The notes beneath the pieces are model-generated. The model was not told the DNA's origin. It saw nothing but the letters and a program-made list of their open reading frames with translations, and searched no databases. A DNA stretch of 16,784 bases, taken from positions 18,275 to 35,058 of the forward strand of contig DDYM01000060.1 in NCBI GenBank assembly GCA_002347985.1, given 5' to 3'. Shown in pieces: positions 7,340 through 15,655 of this stretch. Both the position numbers and the translations under genes were made by a program. Source of the stretch: Bacteroidetes bacterium UBA2234. Its GTDB lineage: Bacteria > Bacteroidota > Bacteroidia > NS11-12g > UBA955. Each line of letters begins with the position of its first letter. Within the stretch, counting starts at the first letter, position 1.

Positions 7340-9748
7340 TTATTGTAAGATGATCGACTTGGTAGCAACTGTTACACCAGCGCCATTGATCACCTGCATT
7401 TGGTAAATACCTACCCCAGTCCAGTTAGCCAAATCAACTGTGTAAACTTGTTGATTGATTACCTGAGAGAATACCAACTGAGATGCAGTATTGTAAATCT
7501 TGATTTGGTATCCACCCATACTAGCGTAGTCGCCATTGTCAATTGTAAACTTGTTTTGAGTTGGAACTGGGTATACCTTGATATTGTTGTTCTTGGTTAC
7601 ATTACCCACTTTCAACGCAACTTTAATCACCAATGTGTCGGTCACTTTTACACTCTTGTAGTTGATACAGCTATCAGTGATGCTCAATTTAGCAATGTTT
7701 GAAGTATCAGCACACAAGCTTGTGTAAGCAATGGCACGGAACGGCTGAGTGTGGTTACGGATAGAAACACTCTTGACTGTCAAAGACTTGCTATTCACAC
7801 CAGTGTATTTAGCAGATCCAGCAGGGATGTTATTCATACCCAAATCCAAATCAGACTGCCAGAATACTTTCGCGGCAGTATCAGAAGTAGCTACTGAGAA
7901 ATTGGCATCAGAACCTGAAGCTTTGCTCAAGCTAGTTGGCTGTGTAGAAATCAAAGAACATGCCTTGAAAATCGCAGTCAATGTAGCAGCACTTGTGCTG
8001 TCTTTACACCAACGTGTTGAAATCATGCAACGGAACTTCTCACCGTTGTTTGCCATTGTCACTGTAGAAACAGACAATGAATCATTATTTACACCAGCAT
8101 ACTGACCTGCGTTACTCAAATTCTTGTAGCCAGTACCTTTGTTATTTTGCCATTGCAATACAGCGTTTCCATCAGTGTAGTTGAATACGAACAATGCGTT
8201 TGATCCGGTTTTAACTGAGATACTCTTTGGTTGACTGGTGATAGAATCACACACAACAAAGGTTCCATATCGCTTGTAAAGATTCAAATCATAATCAGAA
8301 GTTCCTACCAAATCCTTATTAGAACTTACAGGGCGGAAATCAGGGTTTGTTTTATTTTGAGGATCAACCAATACAGTACCCGCAGTGAAAGCAGCCTTAT
8401 CAATCATATTGTTGTTGATTGAAGAACGAACCCACTTATCCAAAGAATCCACAACTGAACCCGCACTGATTTCAACCAATCCAGTGTTTGTTGTAGTTTT
8501 AGTAGCTGCAGCAGAAGTGTTACAGATGTAGTTGTTGCGAATCAAATCATTCACATCGCTCACCTTAACCGCTGGCTTAACACCAGAAGCATACAAGGTA
8601 GAGTCACCATCAAACATAATGAAGTTACGGTATCCCATGAAAATTGAGTTGGTAACCGACAAACGGCTGTTACGACGGATACGAGCACCTCTACGGAAAG
8701 CCCCTTTAGAAGTAGTACCCATAGCTGACCAAGATCCACCGATTGGAACTGGACCTACACAAGTCATATTTGTAAATACTGCATTTGTCAATGGCAATTT
8801 ACCTGAACCAGAAGCATCATTATCAGACTCAAAGGTCTCCGAAGTAGAAGCACCTGAAGCGGCAGCCCAAGACAAATCATAGTAGAGAGAATCTCTCTGC
8901 GCAATACCGAACTGTACATTACCACGGTATCCGAAATCTGTATCGAAATCATCGTCAGTTCCTTTGTAAGCGATCAAGTGTTTTGCATTTACAGTACCGC
9001 CGAACCACTCATAAGAATCGTCACCAGAGAAAGAAACCTGAACGTAATCAACTTTGGTTTTGTTTCCAATAGAACAAAAAGTCAAACCATTCAACTCTTT
9101 GTTAGGTTCGAAAGCGAAACCTGCAAACTCAATACGTAAATAGGTCAAGTTACCTGTATTATCAGCATCATCAGTTCCACCGTGAAAAGCCAACTGGTTG
9201 TCGAAACTCACGTTGTTAAATCCTTCCATCTGAACCGCTGTACCTTGGTTGTTTACAGCCTTACCAGCCAACAACAAACCACCCCAATCACCACGATCAC
9301 GAGATCCAACAGCTTTCGCAGAAGTCATAATTACTGGCTTAGAAGCAGTACCTTGAATATCAATCTGACCACCACGCTCAACAACGATACAAGCATATTC
9401 CTTTGGAGAAGCAGCAGTATTAGCACGACCACGAATTACAGTTCCAGCAGGAATCACCAATTTAGCACCAGACTTTACTACAAAAATGTTTTTCAACAAG
9501 TACACCTTAGAAGCATCCAAAGTAACTGTAGTAGTGATGGCTTTTTCCCCTGAAGCATCATTCAATGTAGTTGAATCGCTAACGGCACCATAATTGGCGT
9601 TTTTTGGATCCCAGTTGGTCCAATTTTTTGTCCAATCTTTACTTGCGTCTGGACTTAACGCCCCAACGAAGTTCACTTTTTCGATCACCTGCGCGTTTGC
9701 ATTCAGCAAACAAAAAACAGCAGATAGAGATAATAAGATTCTTTTCAT
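7340..9748 (-). CDS. T9SS surface protein: parallel beta-helix with two Ig-like repeats
   Basis: The product is about 802 residues. I chose the ATG at 9748-9746, which gives a textbook signal peptide (MKRILLSLSAVFCLLNANAQ). The frame can be extended to a TTG at 9766, but that only adds MHRNKT. Residues ~60-490 belong to a common Bacteroidota surface-protein family with parallel beta-helix character: KLVIPAGTVIRG, then GGQIDIQGTASKPVIMTS, RGDWGGLLLAGKA, YLRIEFAGFAFEP and SFSGDDSYEWFGGTVNAKHL. Two Ig-like units of about 95 residues follow (~500-600 and ~600-695), each with W-Q, Y-GVN, LSV/LTV and a late C-DTS or C-DSTS. The last ~80 residues (VYPVPTQNKFTI, then GVGIYQMQV) are a T9SS type A sorting domain. 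It lies between the TonB receptor and the phosphatase-like gene and shares the receptor's upstream 11-bp-period box. I expect a ligand-binding or surface partner role; no catalytic residues are recognised. Confidence 0.88.
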   Translation of the reverse strand: MKRILLSLSAVFCLLNANAQVIEKVNFVGALSPDASKDWTKNWTNWDPKNANYGAVSDSTTLNDASGEKAITTTVTLDASKVYLLKNIFVVKSGAKLVIPAGTVIRGRANTAASPKEYACIVVERGGQIDIQGTASKPVIMTSAKAVGSRDRGDWGGLLLAGKAVNNQGTAVQMEGFNNVSFDNQLAFHGGTDDADNTGNLTYLRIEFAGFAFEPNKELNGLTFCSIGNKTKVDYVQVSFSGDDSYEWFGGTVNAKHLIAYKGTDDDFDTDFGYRGNVQFGIAQRDSLYYDLSWAAASGASTSETFESDNDASGSGKLPLTNAVFTNMTCVGPVPIGGSWSAMGTTSKGAFRRGARIRRNSRLSVTNSIFMGYRNFIMFDGDSTLYASGVKPAVKVSDVNDLIRNNYICNTSAAATKTTTNTGLVEISAGSVVDSLDKWVRSSINNNMIDKAAFTAGTVLVDPQNKTNPDFRPVSSNKDLVGTSDYDLNLYKRYGTFVVCDSITSQPKSISVKTGSNALFVFNYTDGNAVLQWQNNKGTGYKNLSNAGQYAGVNNDSLSVSTVTMANNGEKFRCMISTRWCKDSTSAATLTAIFKACSLISTQPTSLSKASGSDANFSVATSDTAAKVFWQSDLDLGMNNIPAGSAKYTGVNSKSLTVKSVSIRNHTQPFRAIAYTSLCADTSNIAKLSITDSCINYKSVKVTDTLVIKVALKVGNVTKNNNIKVYPVPTQNKFTIDNGDYASMGGYQIKIYNTASQLVFSQVINQQVYTVDLANWTGVGIYQMQVINGAGVTVATKSIILQ

Positions 9749-9792
9749 AGTTTTATTTCGATGCAAGATTCATAATATACAATTACAACAAA

Positions 9793-9820
9793 TTCAACTC
9801 AGCGTCAACTTTGTGTTAAG
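9793..9820 (-). promoter_or_regulatory. Pho-box-like triple direct repeat upstream of the beta-helix gene
   Basis: Read on the minus strand, the hexamers CTTAAC, GTTGAC and GTTGAA follow each other at exact 11-bp period, ending 44 nt before the start codon. The spacer between the first two is ACAAA; in the receptor's box it is GCAAA. Direct repeats with 11-bp period are the layout bound by PhoB/PhoP-class response regulators (the B. subtilis PhoP unit is about TTAACA). A degenerate TAnnTTTG box (TGAATTTG) overlaps the third repeat. The repeat is seen directly; the Pho assignment is inference. Confidence 0.55.
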
Positions 9821-9857
9821 TGATTCATGTTGTATTAACATTGAATTAATACGAAAT

Positions 9858-9885
9858 AAAAAAGGGGGCAATAGCCCCCTTTTTT
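9858..9885. terminator. Bidirectional-looking intrinsic terminator of the TonB receptor gene
   Basis: The stem is a perfect 12-bp repeat: six A plus GGGGGC at 9858-9869, loop AATA, then GCCCCC plus six T at 9874-9885. It lies 19 bp beyond the receptor's stop codon on the minus strand. The A/T tails would allow termination in both directions, although no plus-strand gene reaches it. Confidence 0.93.
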
Positions 9886-9904
9886 ATTACTCTAATTGTA
9901 ATTC

Positions 9905-12742
9905 CTAAAAGTTAAACGTATAACTCACACCCACTGTCCTTCCGTTGGTGAAACTAATCAAAGTATTGTCTCCTCCATCAACTACTTCCTTTGAATCATA
10001 CTTGCCATTGTGATTCATATCCTGATAGAAAATGGATTTCTGCGCCAACAAATCGCCCAAAGTAATTCTGAACATTCCCGTTTTTCCAATATTCTTGGCA
10101 ATCTGCAAATCCAAAACACTTCTACCAAATTCATAGATATCTAAACCAAATTTAGCCGATGACACCGGCAATCCGATATAAGCAATACGCTGGCCAATTT
10201 TGTTGAAGCTCGCATTCATTTGCCAACCCTTTTTATTCTGGTAAAACAATGATGCATTCACAACATAAGGACTCTGACCCTGCAGCGTTCTTGTATTCAC
10301 ACTATCAAACTTCACTTCACTGTTAATCAATGCCACGTTACCATAGAATGTGAAATTCTGTAACCACTTAATTCCGGTAGATTTGGTGAGGCTTCCAAAA
10401 TTCTTACGAACCTCTAACTCCAAACCTTTATTATTGGCAATACGCTGGTTTTGATAAGTGAAAGTACGAATTTGCGTTTGTGTTGGATCCAAGGAAAACT
10501 CAATCGGATTGTTGATTCGTTTTTTAAACACTCCAATCGACACCATATCCTCTTTATTTGAATAAATCTCGTAACGCAAATCAAAATTCTGAATGGTAGC
10601 CCTTTGCAAATTTGTGAATCCCAATATCTCCGAATTGATGCTGAAGTTATAGAACGCAAAAGGAGCCAACTCACGCAATTCTGGACGATTCAAAGTCTTA
10701 GAATAGGCCATACGAACACTACTTTTCTTACTCACTGGAATGATACTCGTGAATGAAGGCATCCAATCAACATTGGTTCCAGGATTTGCCAAATATACGT
10801 TTCGCTTTGTAGCTTCCTTACTTTTCAATACCTGAGTGAATTGCTCTACGCGAACACCATAAATCACCTTCAAATCATAACTCTTACCTGCCTTTTTAAA
10901 CAATGGCAACTGATTTTCTGCCATCGCATAAGCCGCGCCCAAAGCACTGAATGCAGTGTAATCATCTTTATCGCGCGTTTTATCAATCAAATACAAACCC
11001 GTTGCAGAAATTTTATCCAATGCCAAATCTTTTGAAGGCTCGTTTTGAGAGAAAAATCCTCCAGTTAGCGGACCATACACAAATTGCCTACTGTTAAATA
11101 CTCTACTGCGATGCTGAACATAGGCACCCGTTTTCAAAATCCAAGTCAACTTACCTGTCTTACGCAATGTAGAATAATCAACAGATGCCGACGAAGAATT
11201 CTCATTCAAATTGGAGAAAAACCTACCAGTACCATCTCTAAAAAATTGATTAATAACCATTTGCCTTGTACTCACATCACCCTCAGAAACAGAATATTGA
11301 GCAATCCTGAAATCAGGTACTTTTCGCACAGTAGATCCGTAATTCAGAACCCAATTCAATGTTGATTGACGTTTGCCCATTACGTGAGATCCGATCAACT
11401 GGCTGCTGTACAATTGATTAAGATTTGAGAAATTGGAAAAAGCCTGACTCGTAATGTTATCATCATAACTCGCAACACCTGCTCTCACAATGCTATTTAC
11501 ATCGTATGTCAAACTGTACAAGTTCTTGAAATCAATTTTGTTCTTATTGTTAATTTTCAACGCAAAATTCGCAACACCACCATTTTGAACGTTGGTTGCC
11601 AATGTACTATCGGTAAATGAACGCTGCAGTCTATTGTCTGAAAAATCACGCGTAATCACCTTACCCAAAGCCATACGCTGTGTCATCGAATAGTTCCAAG
11701 AAAGCATAGCCCCCGCCTGCATCTTTTTGATTTTGAATGGAATACCCACCGTATAATTAAAACGTGGCGATGGCTTTGCACTGTAAGCATTAAAATCCCA
11801 ATTGTTATTGAACTTCTTTGTTTCTGTCGCATTGAATGTCGGCTCGTTATAATCCACAACCATTTTTGGATCCAAATTGGGAGCAACATTGGCAGCAGAC
11901 ATTACACCAAAATATTCCGAGCCAGCTATGTCAAATGTACGAACAGGCTTTCCAGTGGTGATTGTATTGTATTGAAATCCTACAGAAACCGATTGGGTGA
12001 ATTTATCCGGAATGCTCTTGGTGTTGATTTTGATGATTCCACCACCGAAATCCGCAATCAAATCTGGGGTTGCACTTTTAATCACAACGATATTATCCAA
12101 CAAACTCGCTGGAATTACATCAAATGAAAAAGCCTTTCGATCACTTTCCGTACTTGGCAATGGCGCACCATTCAAGTAACCCGCATTGTAACGATCGAAC
12201 ATACCTCTAACATTGGCAAATTTACCCTCTGAAATCGTAGCACCCGGAATACGCTTCAACGCATCACTCGTAGTACGAATTGTAGTTTTTGAAAAATCTT
12301 CCGCACTAATCGATTCAACCAATTGAGAAGATAACTTTTTCGTCTGAATGGCCTGAGCCACCGAATTTTCTTTGGCCTTACGTTTCACACGAATATCTGC
12401 AGCCTCCATCCTTTCGGTAATCTGCAACACTACATTTAAGAAAAACTCTTTGTCCTTTTCGATTACAATTGTGTCTTCATACAAATCATGGCCCTCCGCC
12501 TCAATGAACACCAATCTTCTTCCCGCTGGCACTTTGAATGAGAACTTTCCGTCAACATCAGACATAGCGCTATCAGATGTTCCAAAAACGAAAACCTTAG
12601 CTCCGGCCAATGTCCGACCAGTTGCTGACATTACCTTACCAACCAAAACACCCGCATCTACCGAAGATGTCTGGGATTTTACATTTTGAAATACAATGAA
12701 AAACAGTGCTAAAAACAGAACTTTGCGCAGGGATTTTACCAT
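9905..12742 (-). CDS. TonB-dependent outer-membrane receptor with carboxypeptidase-regulatory-like domain
   Basis: This 945-residue protein has a signal peptide (1-23, ending VKSQ) and an N-terminal CarboxypepD-regulatory-like beta-sandwich (~30-107: VLVGKVMSATGRTLAGAKV, then SDVDGKFSFKVPAG). The plug domain spans ~125-245 (SDALKRIPGATI, NVRGMFDRYNAGYLNGAPLP, LLDNIVVIKSATPDLIADFGGG). A long beta-barrel follows, ending in the aromatic strand VGVSYTFNF typical of outer-membrane barrels. Such receptors import ligands across the outer membrane using TonB-ExbBD energy. No SusD-like lipoprotein is next to it, so it is not a classical SusCD pair; a beta-helix surface protein and a phosphatase-like protein follow instead. 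An acidic DMNHNGKYD loop near the C-terminus may bind calcium. The upstream 11-bp-period box suggests phosphate-starvation control. The ligand is unknown; a phosphate-containing compound is the best contextual guess. Confidence 0.93.
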   Translation of the reverse strand: MVKSLRKVLFLALFFIVFQNVKSQTSSVDAGVLVGKVMSATGRTLAGAKVFVFGTSDSAMSDVDGKFSFKVPAGRRLVFIEAEGHDLYEDTIVIEKDKEFFLNVVLQITERMEAADIRVKRKAKENSVAQAIQTKKLSSQLVESISAEDFSKTTIRTTSDALKRIPGATISEGKFANVRGMFDRYNAGYLNGAPLPSTESDRKAFSFDVIPASLLDNIVVIKSATPDLIADFGGGIIKINTKSIPDKFTQSVSVGFQYNTITTGKPVRTFDIAGSEYFGVMSAANVAPNLDPKMVVDYNEPTFNATETKKFNNNWDFNAYSAKPSPRFNYTVGIPFKIKKMQAGAMLSWNYSMTQRMALGKVITRDFSDNRLQRSFTDSTLATNVQNGGVANFALKINNKNKIDFKNLYSLTYDVNSIVRAGVASYDDNITSQAFSNFSNLNQLYSSQLIGSHVMGKRQSTLNWVLNYGSTVRKVPDFRIAQYSVSEGDVSTRQMVINQFFRDGTGRFFSNLNENSSSASVDYSTLRKTGKLTWILKTGAYVQHRSRVFNSRQFVYGPLTGGFFSQNEPSKDLALDKISATGLYLIDKTRDKDDYTAFSALGAAYAMAENQLPLFKKAGKSYDLKVIYGVRVEQFTQVLKSKEATKRNVYLANPGTNVDWMPSFTSIIPVSKKSSVRMAYSKTLNRPELRELAPFAFYNFSINSEILGFTNLQRATIQNFDLRYEIYSNKEDMVSIGVFKKRINNPIEFSLDPTQTQIRTFTYQNQRIANNKGLELEVRKNFGSLTKSTGIKWLQNFTFYGNVALINSEVKFDSVNTRTLQGQSPYVVNASLFYQNKKGWQMNASFNKIGQRIAYIGLPVSSAKFGLDIYEFGRSVLDLQIAKNIGKTGMFRITLGDLLAQKSIFYQDMNHNGKYDSKEVVDGGDNTLISFTNGRTVGVSYTFNF

Positions 12743-12785
12743 GCGGCAAAAATCAATTTTATGTGTTACCTTAAAATTAAGAGAA

Positions 12786-12813
12786 CTTTACGATAGATTA
12801 ACTTTGCGTTAAC
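12786..12813 (-). promoter_or_regulatory. Pho-box-like triple direct repeat upstream of the TonB receptor gene
   Basis: On the minus strand GTTAAC, GTTAAT and GTAAAG repeat at exact 11-bp period, ending 43 nt before the receptor ATG. It shares TTAAC-R-CAAAGTT with the box at 9793-9820. A near-consensus Bacteroidota -7 element, TAATTTTA, begins 6 bp after the third repeat, so an activator on the box would occupy the -33 region, as PhoB does. Function is inferred from the layout. Confidence 0.6.
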
Positions 12814-12859
12814 ATTTGGTACTCATTGAGAATTGTCGAATACCTTTCAATTACAGCCG

Positions 12860-14245
12860 TCAACCCAACAACCAACGCAATAAACCTAACCCTTTGTAGG
12901 GTGGATATTTGATTGGCACGCTTAACCAAAGTGGCGAGCGCATTACCGATTTTTTATGACTAAACACATCAAACGTATGCTTTCCACGATAACTCCCAAA
13001 CCCACTCCCTCCAACACCGCCAAATGGCAAATGATGATTGGCAACATGGACGAGTGTATCATTGATACTTACCCCACCCGAACTGGTATCCGATAACACT
13101 TTCTTCGCCCCTGCGTCACTGCCAAAAAAATACAGCGCCAATGGCTTTTCATGGTCGTTGATATCACCAATAACTTCATCCAACGTTTCATAAGTCCGCA
13201 CCGGCAAAATCGGACCAAAAATTTCATCGCACATCACCGGAGAACCCCAACCATCCACTGCTACCAACGTTGGTTCGATATACTTTTTCTCGCGATCTGT
13301 TGCACCACCCAACAAAATCTCCGCCCCTTGCAAATAGGAACTCACGCGATCAAATGATCGTTCATTCACCATCCGGCCATAATCAGCACTCAAAGCAACA
13401 TTTTCTCCATACATTTGATGCAAAGCGTCTCGGGACGCATCAACAAAAGCCTGTTTTTCGCTATGATGAACCCAAACATAATCTGGCGCGATGCAAGTTT
13501 GACCTGCATTTACCGATTTCCCCCAAACCACCCGTTTGGCTGCCTCTTTGATATCGCATCCTTTTTCCACAATCGCTGGACTCTTCCCGCCCAACTCTAA
13601 CGTCACCGGAGTTAACTTTTCCGCGGCCGCTTTCGCCACAATTTTCCCTAAGAATGGACCTCCTGTAAAAAATATATAATCCCAACGCTGCTGCAACAAC
13701 CACTGATTCTCGTCGATGCTGCCTTGTACCACAAAAACCTCGTCGCTTGAAAACGCATCTGCAATCACTTCCCCAATCAACTTAGCCACATGGGGAACCT
13801 CCGGCGATGGTCGTAAAACAACCCTATTTCCCGCCGAAATCGCACCAATCAAGGGATTCATGAGCAACTGAAACGGATAATTCCAAGGCGCCATAATTAA
13901 GACCTGGCCAAATGGTTCAGGAATCACTTTGCTACTAGACGGCAACAAAAACCAAGGGGTGGAAATCCTTTGATGCGCGCTCCAATGTTTCACATGTTTG
14001 ATATGGAAATCAATTTCTTGATACGTAACGCCCACCTCGGTGAGAAAACCTTCATAATTCGACTTTCCCAAATCCATCTGAAGGGCCTCTAAAATTTCCG
14101 ATTCATGCTTTGCGATACTCTTACGAAGTCGCTTTAATTGCTCGATGCGCTGCTTCGCCGTTTTAACAACCCGCTGCTTGCTTAACAAACGTTGCTTCTC
14201 GTAGGCCTGCTGTATTTCAGAAATTGGGGTAAATCGCAATGTCAT
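12860..14245 (-). CDS. NAD(P)-dependent aldehyde dehydrogenase, class 3 / YwdH-like
   Basis: At 461 residues it matches the short class-3 aldehyde dehydrogenases, which oxidise medium- and long-chain or aromatic aldehydes to acids. Visible catalytic elements are MAPWNYPFQ (oxyanion Asn122), VTLELGGKSP (general base Glu217) and NAGQTCIAPDYVWV (nucleophile Cys251). LPFGGVGGSGFGSYRGKHTFDVFSH is the family's C-terminal signature, quoted here as LPFGGVGGSG then the FDVFSHKKS block. The hydrophobic, basic end (KYPPYKGLGLLRWLLG) resembles the membrane-associating tail of fatty-aldehyde members. Two cofactor-site changes stand out: RPSPE (Arg145) where KPSE is usual, and FTGG (Gly195) where FTGS is usual. 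It starts 79 bp after mnmD and may be cotranscribed with it. No convincing terminator is seen between it and the receptor promoter. Confidence 0.93.
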   Translation of the reverse strand: MTLRFTPISEIQQAYEKQRLLSKQRVVKTAKQRIEQLKRLRKSIAKHESEILEALQMDLGKSNYEGFLTEVGVTYQEIDFHIKHVKHWSAHQRISTPWFLLPSSSKVIPEPFGQVLIMAPWNYPFQLLMNPLIGAISAGNRVVLRPSPEVPHVAKLIGEVIADAFSSDEVFVVQGSIDENQWLLQQRWDYIFFTGGPFLGKIVAKAAAEKLTPVTLELGGKSPAIVEKGCDIKEAAKRVVWGKSVNAGQTCIAPDYVWVHHSEKQAFVDASRDALHQMYGENVALSADYGRMVNERSFDRVSSYLQGAEILLGGATDREKKYIEPTLVAVDGWGSPVMCDEIFGPILPVRTYETLDEVIGDINDHEKPLALYFFGSDAGAKKVLSDTSSGGVSINDTLVHVANHHLPFGGVGGSGFGSYRGKHTFDVFSHKKSVMRSPLWLSVPIKYPPYKGLGLLRWLLG

Positions 14246-14324
14246 GATGTTTGAAACAAAGATGGGTATATTTTGGTTCGCGAAATACCATAATCCATGA
14301 AAACTCCCGCGTTTTTAACCAAAA

Positions 14325-15074
14325 TCAAACCTTCAGTGCCCTCAACATATGTCGTTTGTGCGGTGGACCCTCCAATTTCTCTACCTTAAAACCCACTTCC
14401 TTCAAAGCCCTTTTCACATCACCCGAAGCCGAGTAGGTTACGAACACGCCTCCCGATCGCATCGAATCAAACAATGGCTTAAACAGCGATACGCCCCAGA
14501 CACCGTCTTGCTTTTTTGGACCAAAGGCATCCCAAAAGACCACATCAATTTCCTGTGGAATCACTGCACTCTGAATGTCTGATTCATGTTTATAAACAGA
14601 GAACGACCCCGACTTCAACCCAATATCAACCCAGGTCTCCCAGGGAGCCGAATGCAAAGCATCGCTTTTAGTTGCCAGACCCATACTTAAAGTCATCGAA
14701 CCAACAACATCCAAAGGAGTCTTTGTGATCGATTGGCTCGGAAGTGAATCCCAATATTCTCGCATCAACGCACTTGAAAGTGGAAATTTCTCTACCGTAT
14801 AAAACTTCAAATCACAACCCTTTGATTCACACCAATTCATAGCCAACAAAGCATTCGTCCCGGTCCCCAAACCCATCTCAAATACACTAACGCGCTTTCT
14901 ATTAGGATACATGGAGAACCAAAAATCCAAGCCCTTTTCTATATACACATAATTTGATTCCGTAACAGCCCCATGCGTAGAATGATAGGTCTCATCCAAT
15001 TCAGGCAAATAAAGCGTCTTGCTGCCATCGGCAGTTTCAATCACTTTTATATCATTAGATGTTTGCCTAGCCAA
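14325..15074 (-). CDS. mnmD: tRNA 5-methylaminomethyl-2-thiouridine methyltransferase MnmD
   Basis: MnmD is the stand-alone SAM-dependent methyltransferase that makes the last step of mnm5(s2)U34 at the wobble position of certain tRNAs, after MnmE/MnmG. Family motifs are clear: ADGSKTLYLPELDETYHSTH, then GAVTESNYVYI, the SAM loop VFEMGLGTGTNALL, the catalytic-site WDAFGPKKQDGVWG, GGVFVTYSASGDVKRAL, and the terminal LEGPPHKRHMLRA. There is no C-terminal FAD oxidase domain, unlike E. coli MnmC. No ATG precedes the conserved region. I chose the TTG at 15074, which gives 249 aa; a TTG at 15113 would overlap the DUF2147 gene by 19 bp, and a GTG at 15044 would start very close to the first motif. 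It lies just behind the DUF2147 gene and is probably cotranscribed with it. Confidence 0.9.
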   Translation of the reverse strand: MARQTSNDIKVIETADGSKTLYLPELDETYHSTHGAVTESNYVYIEKGLDFWFSMYPNRKRVSVFEMGLGTGTNALLAMNWCESKGCDLKFYTVEKFPLSSALMREYWDSLPSQSITKTPLDVVGSMTLSMGLATKSDALHSAPWETWVDIGLKSGSFSVYKHESDIQSAVIPQEIDVVFWDAFGPKKQDGVWGVSLFKPLFDSMRSGGVFVTYSASGDVKRALKEVGFKVEKLEGPPHKRHMLRALKV

Positions 15075-15094
15075 GCAACAAAAATACGATCGAA

Positions 15095-15559
15095 TTATTG
15101 AACCCGAGTCCAAACACTCGTTCTTCCAATCATCGAAATGCCCACATATCCGCGAACATCCAATTTATTGCCTACCAACTTCATAATACAGCTGTAAGTC
15201 TTTCCATTTTTAGGATCATAAATCGTTCCGTCTTCCCATTCTTTGTCGTCCGCATCATACACAAAATCCTTCAAAATTTGCAAACCAAGCAAAGGAACAT
15301 TGTGCTTTTTTGGATCCGGATTTAAATCATCCACCTTCGGCTTCCCATTTTTCAATGGCTCTTTCAACCAAACAATCTTTCCGTAAAATTTACCAGCAAA
15401 ACTGCCATTGGTGGCCTTGAAAATTTGAATGTGAGAAGTTCCCTCCTGATTCAACCACTTTCCAATAATTGCATCGCCTTCACCGGTATTAGTTTTCACT
15501 GAATTTGCGCTGAAAAAACTTGTAACAGCCAATACAGAAGCAAGTAATATTGTTTTCAT
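15095..15559 (-). CDS. Secreted DUF2147 domain protein
   Basis: This 154-residue protein has an N-terminal signal peptide (MKTILLASVLAVTSFFSANS), so it should be periplasmic. The rest is one complete DUF2147 domain: IIGKWLNQEGTSHIQIFKA, GKFYGKIVWLKEP, DDLNPDPKKH, PLLGLQILKDFVYD, GTIYDPKNGKTYSCIMKL and VRGYVGISMIGRTSVWTR. The family is small, lipocalin-like in look, and widespread in Bacteroidota and Proteobacteria. Its biochemical function is not known to me. It has a strong predicted promoter 17 bp upstream, and its stop lies about 20 bp before the favoured mnmD start, so the two are likely in one transcript. Confidence 0.92.
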   Translation of the reverse strand: MKTILLASVLAVTSFFSANSVKTNTGEGDAIIGKWLNQEGTSHIQIFKATNGSFAGKFYGKIVWLKEPLKNGKPKVDDLNPDPKKHNVPLLGLQILKDFVYDADDKEWEDGTIYDPKNGKTYSCIMKLVGNKLDVRGYVGISMIGRTSVWTRVQ

Positions 15560-15575
15560 ATTTTTACGTTTTTAA

Positions 15576-15606
15576 CAAATCTATACGATTACGGCTAAAT
15601 TACAAA
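15576..15606 (-). promoter_or_regulatory. Bacteroidota-type promoter for the DUF2147-mnmD transcript
   Basis: On the minus strand TTTG (15606-15603) and TAGATTTG (15583-15576) match the -33 TTTG and -7 TAnnTTTG elements exactly, with 19 bp between them. The -7 box ends 16 bases before the DUF2147 start codon, which predicts a short leader of about 10 nt. Confidence 0.75.
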
Positions 15607-15655
15607 CCAACATGAAAAGTTTCCATCGATGGCTGCGGTTAAACCTATTCAATAC

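Noticed and set aside
9749..9766. Six-residue N-terminal extension of the beta-helix protein from a TTG
   Set aside because: The ATG at 9748 gives an ideal signal peptide starting MKR; the TTG extension adds nothing useful.
14276..14283. Short palindrome TTCGCGAA in the mnmD-ALDH gap
   Set aside because: Eight bases, single occurrence noticed, not placed against a recognisable promoter.
15623..15632. 10-bp palindrome CCATCGATGG after the DUF2256 gene, followed by T-rich sequence on the minus strand
   Set aside because: It has no loop and a poor T tract, so it is not a convincing terminator; it is probably chance.
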